From: Anaerolineae bacterium
GTDB taxonomy: Bacteria > Chloroflexota > Anaerolineae > Promineifilales > Promineifilaceae
Direction of reading: 5' to 3'
DNA: 64,000 nt
Assembly (NCBI GenBank): GCA_030425205.1
Contig: JAUIAP010000009.1
Coordinates: 124,001-188,000, forward strand
Below, piece after piece: positions 61,546-64,000 of the stretch. Under the pieces are notes generated by a model. It was not told the origin of the DNA. It saw nothing but the letters and a program-made list of their open reading frames with translations, and did not search any database. A program made the position numbers and the translations under genes. Every line of letters starts with the position of its first letter. The stretch's first letter is position 1.

Positions 61546-62226
61546 TCACACAGGAAAGTCTTGCAGTCGAAAGTGATCGTGCATGGCAAGTCGGGCGGCC
61601 GATATATCGCGATTTCGCAGAGCATCGACGATGCGGCGATGCTCTATGATAATGCGGTCGGGGTTGCGTCGGATGCCCGAGACGTTTTCGGCCAAGTTGC
61701 GCCGAAATGCGTCATAGACGAGGGGAGCCATGTCTTCGATAACTTTATTCTTTGTTGCCTTGAGTAGGGCTAAGTGAAAATCGATATCCTCTTTGACGGT
61801 GCTTTTGCCAGCAACGTGCTTCTCTTCATAGCTTTTGAGGATTTCTTCGAGGTTGGTGATTTCGGCCGATGTGATCCGTTCAACGATCAGTCCGACCGCA
61901 CCAATTTCTAGCGCAGCTCGTGCTTCGCTCACTTCTTGTGTCGTCGTGCCGTCTTGATTGACAGTCAGCGGCAGGGCAATGCGGGCGGCTTGGCGATCAA
62001 ACTCGCCAACATACGTCCCCTTGCCTGCATACTTCTTGACTACCCCTTCAGCGACCAATGTGCTGAGTGCCTCCCGCACGATGTTGCGGCTGACGGCTAG
62101 GGATTCACTTAACTCGCGCTCGCTCGGCAACTTGCTACCTGTTGACAAATCTTCAATCAAAATAAAACGCTTGAGCGTTTCGGCAGCTTGCTGGGTGAGT
62201 GTGTCGCGTGATACGGCAGTTAGCAC
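61546..62226 (-). CDS. FadR-subfamily GntR transcriptional regulator
   Basis: 226 aa. Winged helix (about 10-75) with KLPSERELSESLAVSR and IVREALSTLVAEGVV; C-terminal FCD effector domain with metal-binding His/Asp in DIDFHLALLK and EHRRIVDALRN. FCD proteins sense organic acids such as uronates or 2-keto acids. GTG 62226 is chosen: GAGGA precedes it, and the frame above it lies in promoter DNA. It probably controls the downstream catabolic operon and, by shared operator, the M81/DSD1 pair. Confidence 0.92.
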   Translation of the reverse strand: MLTAVSRDTLTQQAAETLKRFILIEDLSTGSKLPSERELSESLAVSRNIVREALSTLVAEGVVKKYAGKGTYVGEFDRQAARIALPLTVNQDGTTTQEVSEARAALEIGAVGLIVERITSAEITNLEEILKSYEEKHVAGKSTVKEDIDFHLALLKATKNKVIEDMAPLVYDAFRRNLAENVSGIRRNPDRIIIEHRRIVDALRNRDISAARLAMHDHFRLQDFPV

Positions 62227-62247
62227 TAAGTATTTCCTCGTTTTAAA

Positions 62248-62294
62248 TGGTTCACTTATAGTACCAGTATACCGCAAATCTACAGGTTCGCAAT
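62248..62294 (-). promoter_or_regulatory. Promoter and autoregulatory operator of the FadR-type gene
   Basis: On the minus strand TTGCGA (62288-62293), 16-bp spacer, TATACT (62266-62271). The operator-like TGGTTCA-N6-AGTACCA (62248-62266) with TACC at 62270-62273 covers the -10 region. The same pattern, with the same spacing, occurs at 44167-44192. Confidence 0.6.
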
Positions 62295-62364
62295 GGCGAA
62301 TTTCTAGAGTTGCGGTAAATCAGGCGTCAGTGGTAAACCATTTGATTGCTCACCTGCTGGATTG

Positions 62365-63504
62365 TCATGACGTGACTCGCAAGAGAGCGTAGCGAATGTG
62401 GGTGAGTGACATTTCGGTACACCAGAAGCTGACCAAGATATCGCCGTTGGGCAGGAGCGTGGCAGTCGGTGCGCCATAGGCGATGGTGTCGTGTGAGCGC
62501 GGATACGCTTCGGGAGAATCTACGCCAAGCCGTTCACGTCCTGTGGCGTCCCAGACGACGATTTGCTCGTCTAAATCCCAATGTAACCCACCATCCTCTG
62601 AAAGACAGACGTGAAAGCCGGGCCGGCCTTCATCTCTCGACGTGTAGATAGCGGCCATGCGGCCATTTCCCAAGTCAACGACGTTGTTGGTTTGGCCGGG
62701 AATGTTGGTGGCCTCGGGGTCGCTCCATTGGCGTCCATCGGCCGATCCGATCGAACGATGCAGCGGCAACGCAGCCATCCCGTCCGACATCTGTGCGCTC
62801 CAAAAAAGGGCGAACAGCCGGTGGTCTTGTAACTGTATCACGCGCCCGTGCCAAAATCCCTTGCCCGCCGCCGAGCCATCGGCAAACGAGACAGGTTCAC
62901 CCCAGCTTTTGCCCTTGTCTGTCGAGATGAAGCCGACTGTGCGCGGCTTGTAGGGGCCGGGATCATCAAAGGCGTGCCACTGATCGTAGGGCAGAAACCA
63001 TGTCCCGTCCGCCAGCTCGACAATGTTGCTGCTGGGCGTGATGACCATGCCCTCTGGCACCGCAATGATTTCGGGGGCGGACCATGTATGCCCATTATCG
63101 GCCGAACGTTGGATCAGCACTTCAAGTTCAGTCAGGCCGCCTGTGTGTTCGTTGAAAATCGGCCGATTAGGATCGCTGCGATCAACGCGAAACGCCACAA
63201 TCACCAGCAGTCCATCGCGCATCCGCGTGATAAATGGACTGTGATATGAATACGGTCGCTCGTCGTGACGCGGGTCTGTAATCATCTCGTGATCGCCCCA
63301 ACTGCGTCCCCCATCGGTGGAGCGCGCTTGCCAAAAAGTCAGGTCGGTCGCATACATGCCTTGCCCACGATTGTAGGCGCATAAGATTTCGTCGCCACCG
63401 AGCGGGGCGATGTGGCTGAACAGTGCCGTCACGTGTTCATAGCCGGGATTGGGGTTGCGGAAAATCGGACCGCTGTCGATCAATTCAAGTCGAAGCTTTG
63501 TCAT
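62365..63504 (-). CDS. Sialidase-like BNR/Asp-box repeat protein
   Basis: 379 aa six-bladed propeller fold. Asp-boxes SxDxGxxW: STDGGRSWG, SADNGHTWS, STDKGKSWG and SEDGGLHWD. No signal peptide is visible, so it may be cytoplasmic, which is unusual for a true exo-sialidase. Such proteins in Chloroflexota clusters often act on other glycosides or are uncharacterised. ATG 63504 with AAAGGAG upstream. It stands upstream of the FadR-type gene, with a 138-bp gap. Confidence 0.85.
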   Translation of the reverse strand: MTKLRLELIDSGPIFRNPNPGYEHVTALFSHIAPLGGDEILCAYNRGQGMYATDLTFWQARSTDGGRSWGDHEMITDPRHDERPYSYHSPFITRMRDGLLVIVAFRVDRSDPNRPIFNEHTGGLTELEVLIQRSADNGHTWSAPEIIAVPEGMVITPSSNIVELADGTWFLPYDQWHAFDDPGPYKPRTVGFISTDKGKSWGEPVSFADGSAAGKGFWHGRVIQLQDHRLFALFWSAQMSDGMAALPLHRSIGSADGRQWSDPEATNIPGQTNNVVDLGNGRMAAIYTSRDEGRPGFHVCLSEDGGLHWDLDEQIVVWDATGRERLGVDSPEAYPRSHDTIAYGAPTATLLPNGDILVSFWCTEMSLTHIRYALLRVTS

Positions 63505-63540
63505 AAAGACTCCTTTCCCGCAAATTTTGCCAGTCAGCAT

Positions 63541-63642
63541 TGCGGGTAATTCTAGTCGGATGGTAATTACTCAGGCTTGTCAGCAACTCAGCAATTCAGC
63601 CTGTCAGTAATTCAGCCTGCTGCCTTATTTGTCATGGCTGCC
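63541..63642. other. Short spacer with direct repeats
   Basis: AATTCAGCCTG occurs twice (about 63592 and 63609), with CAGGCT/AGCCTG inverted. It separates the amidohydrolase stop from the sialidase-like gene and may contain a terminator hairpin. Confidence 0.35.
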
Positions 63643-64000
63643 CTATGCTTCAAGCGGGAAAAGCTGTTTGGCGTTGTTGAAGAAGATGTCTTCAACTTGA
63701 CTATCGGTCAACTTGAGACGTTGACATGCCAATCGCAAACTGCGCAGCGATTCCAGACCAATTAACACGGGAGCGAGCTTGATGTGCTGCTCGTCCAAAT
63801 TCATATCTTTTGCGTAGAACCAGTGGAAGGAGTCCCCAATGGCGACACAGCGTCCGCGCACGTGGCTAACGTGAAAATCGGTGCCGTAGAGCAGGCGATG
63901 ATGCTCCATCGTCTCGATGATTGCTTCAAACGCGCCCGCCTCAGTGACGGCTGATGTGTCAAACCAAACGTTGTCCAACCCTTGCAGGCTATGGATGCCC
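63643..64000 (-). CDS. Amidohydrolase-family protein, C-terminal part (start beyond window)
   Basis: The frame is open to the window edge at 64000; 118 codons visible. HRLLYGTDFHVSHVRG has the metal Asp in the LYGTDFH motif typical of amidohydrolase 2 enzymes, and the C-terminal VEDIFFNNAKQLF matches the family's closing helix (DIFxxNAxxLF). It is the third clear amidohydrolase in this minus-strand cluster (plus one divergent member) and lies upstream of the sialidase-like gene. Confidence 0.85.
   Translation of the reverse strand, partial: GIHSLQGLDNVWFDTSAVTEAGAFEAIIETMEHHRLLYGTDFHVSHVRGRCVAIGDSFHWFYAKDMNLDEQHIKLAPVLIGLESLRSLRLACQRLKLTDSQVEDIFFNNAKQLFPLEA

Larger units (their letters stand above)
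2210..63166. repeat. Highly iterated palindrome TCGGCCGA (78 copies)
   Basis: Exact copies counted by eye start at 2210, 3414, 3505, 3961, 4171, 5667, 6396, 6563, 6727, 6938, 7161, 8736, 8989, 10378, 11341, 12367, 12438, 13615, 14850, 15645, 15906, 17575, 17598, 17938, 18832, 19023, 19624, 19988, 21870, 25127, 25506, 26656, 27140, 27880, 28158, 28543, 28984, 29305, 29712, 30735, 32003, 35517, 36507, 36639, 37397, 38033, 38220, 38698, 39175, 39523, 40639, 41236, 41995, 42407, 43471, 44536, 44824, 45130, 45339, 45812, 46717, 47124, 47929, 48663, 49655, 51711, 52308, 52517, 56402, 56639, 57667, 58218, 58688, 59574, 61862, 62738, 63098 and 63159. All lie inside genes. Base composition would predict one or two. 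Confidence 0.9.

Noticed and set aside
62365..63504. Sialic acid degradation pathway
   Set aside because: Although a sialidase-like protein and DapA-family lyases are present, there is no NanE, NanK or NagA/NagB, and the propeller protein lacks a signal peptide.

Overview
The window looks like a chromosomal segment of a free-living, metabolically versatile bacterium, most probably a member of the Chloroflexota (Anaerolineae/Caldilineae-like). The reasons are the Val/Glu/Thr-rich linker after the lipobox of the peptide-binding protein (53744-55609), the CoxM/S/L-type molybdenum hydroxylases, the NarL-type two-component genes, the sparse Shine-Dalgarno sequences and short-period palindromic repeats in intergenic gaps. 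The taxon is an inference; there is no rRNA. No tRNA, rRNA, CRISPR array or transposase was seen.

Layout. 1-2468: 3'-truncated pyruvate phosphate dikinase. 2637-4661: exported animal-type haem peroxidase. 4877-5209: small zinc-ribbon protein. 5415-9431: MarR regulator plus a heterodimeric ABC exporter. 9586-21491 (+): a degradation-type cluster holding CoxM/CoxS, FdrA, DUF1116, a broken toxin-antitoxin pair, a cyclase, a tandem cyclase, a GxxExxY cassette, a GT39 membrane protein and a CoxL. 21693-26347 (-): a second MarR plus heterodimeric ABC exporter. 26589-30253: Gfo/Idh/MocA oxidoreductase, CRTAC1/UnbV lipoprotein, a small gene paired with an HNH nuclease. 30330-38545: a sugar-type (CUT2) ABC importer with a triple substrate-binding lipoprotein, divergent from a REC-HTH-REC regulator and a histidine kinase whose N-terminus is a degenerate CUT2 ABC ATPase. 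38623-42639: giant beta-helix surface protein. 42647-45312: divergent M81 peptidase-like protein and DSD1-type PLP enzyme. 45305-64000 (-): a long catabolic cluster with a second CoxL, aldo/keto reductases, two DapA-family lyases, a dipeptide-type ABC importer, several amidohydrolases, PIG-L hydrolase, Rieske ferredoxin, FadR-type regulator and a BNR/sialidase-like protein.

How the parts may work together. The 30-38.5 kb block reads as one sensing and uptake module in which the kinase may sit on the sugar permease through its ATPase-like domain. The 9.6-21.5 kb block is consistent with oxidation and ring opening of an N-heterocycle, with carbamoyl transfer by FdrA/DUF1116. The 42-64 kb block may be one regulon, because the FadR-type gene promoter (62248-62273) and the M81/DSD1 divergent promoter (44167-44192) carry the same operator-like sequence.

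Two sequence-level signals stand out. The 8-bp palindrome TCGGCCGA occurs 78 times by my manual count, always inside genes, resembling the HIP1 palindrome of cyanobacteria. Also, a GxxExxY gene is enclosed by 28-bp terminal inverted repeats related to a 32-bp repeat present twice nearby, suggesting a gene-carrying palindromic element and its gene-less relatives.
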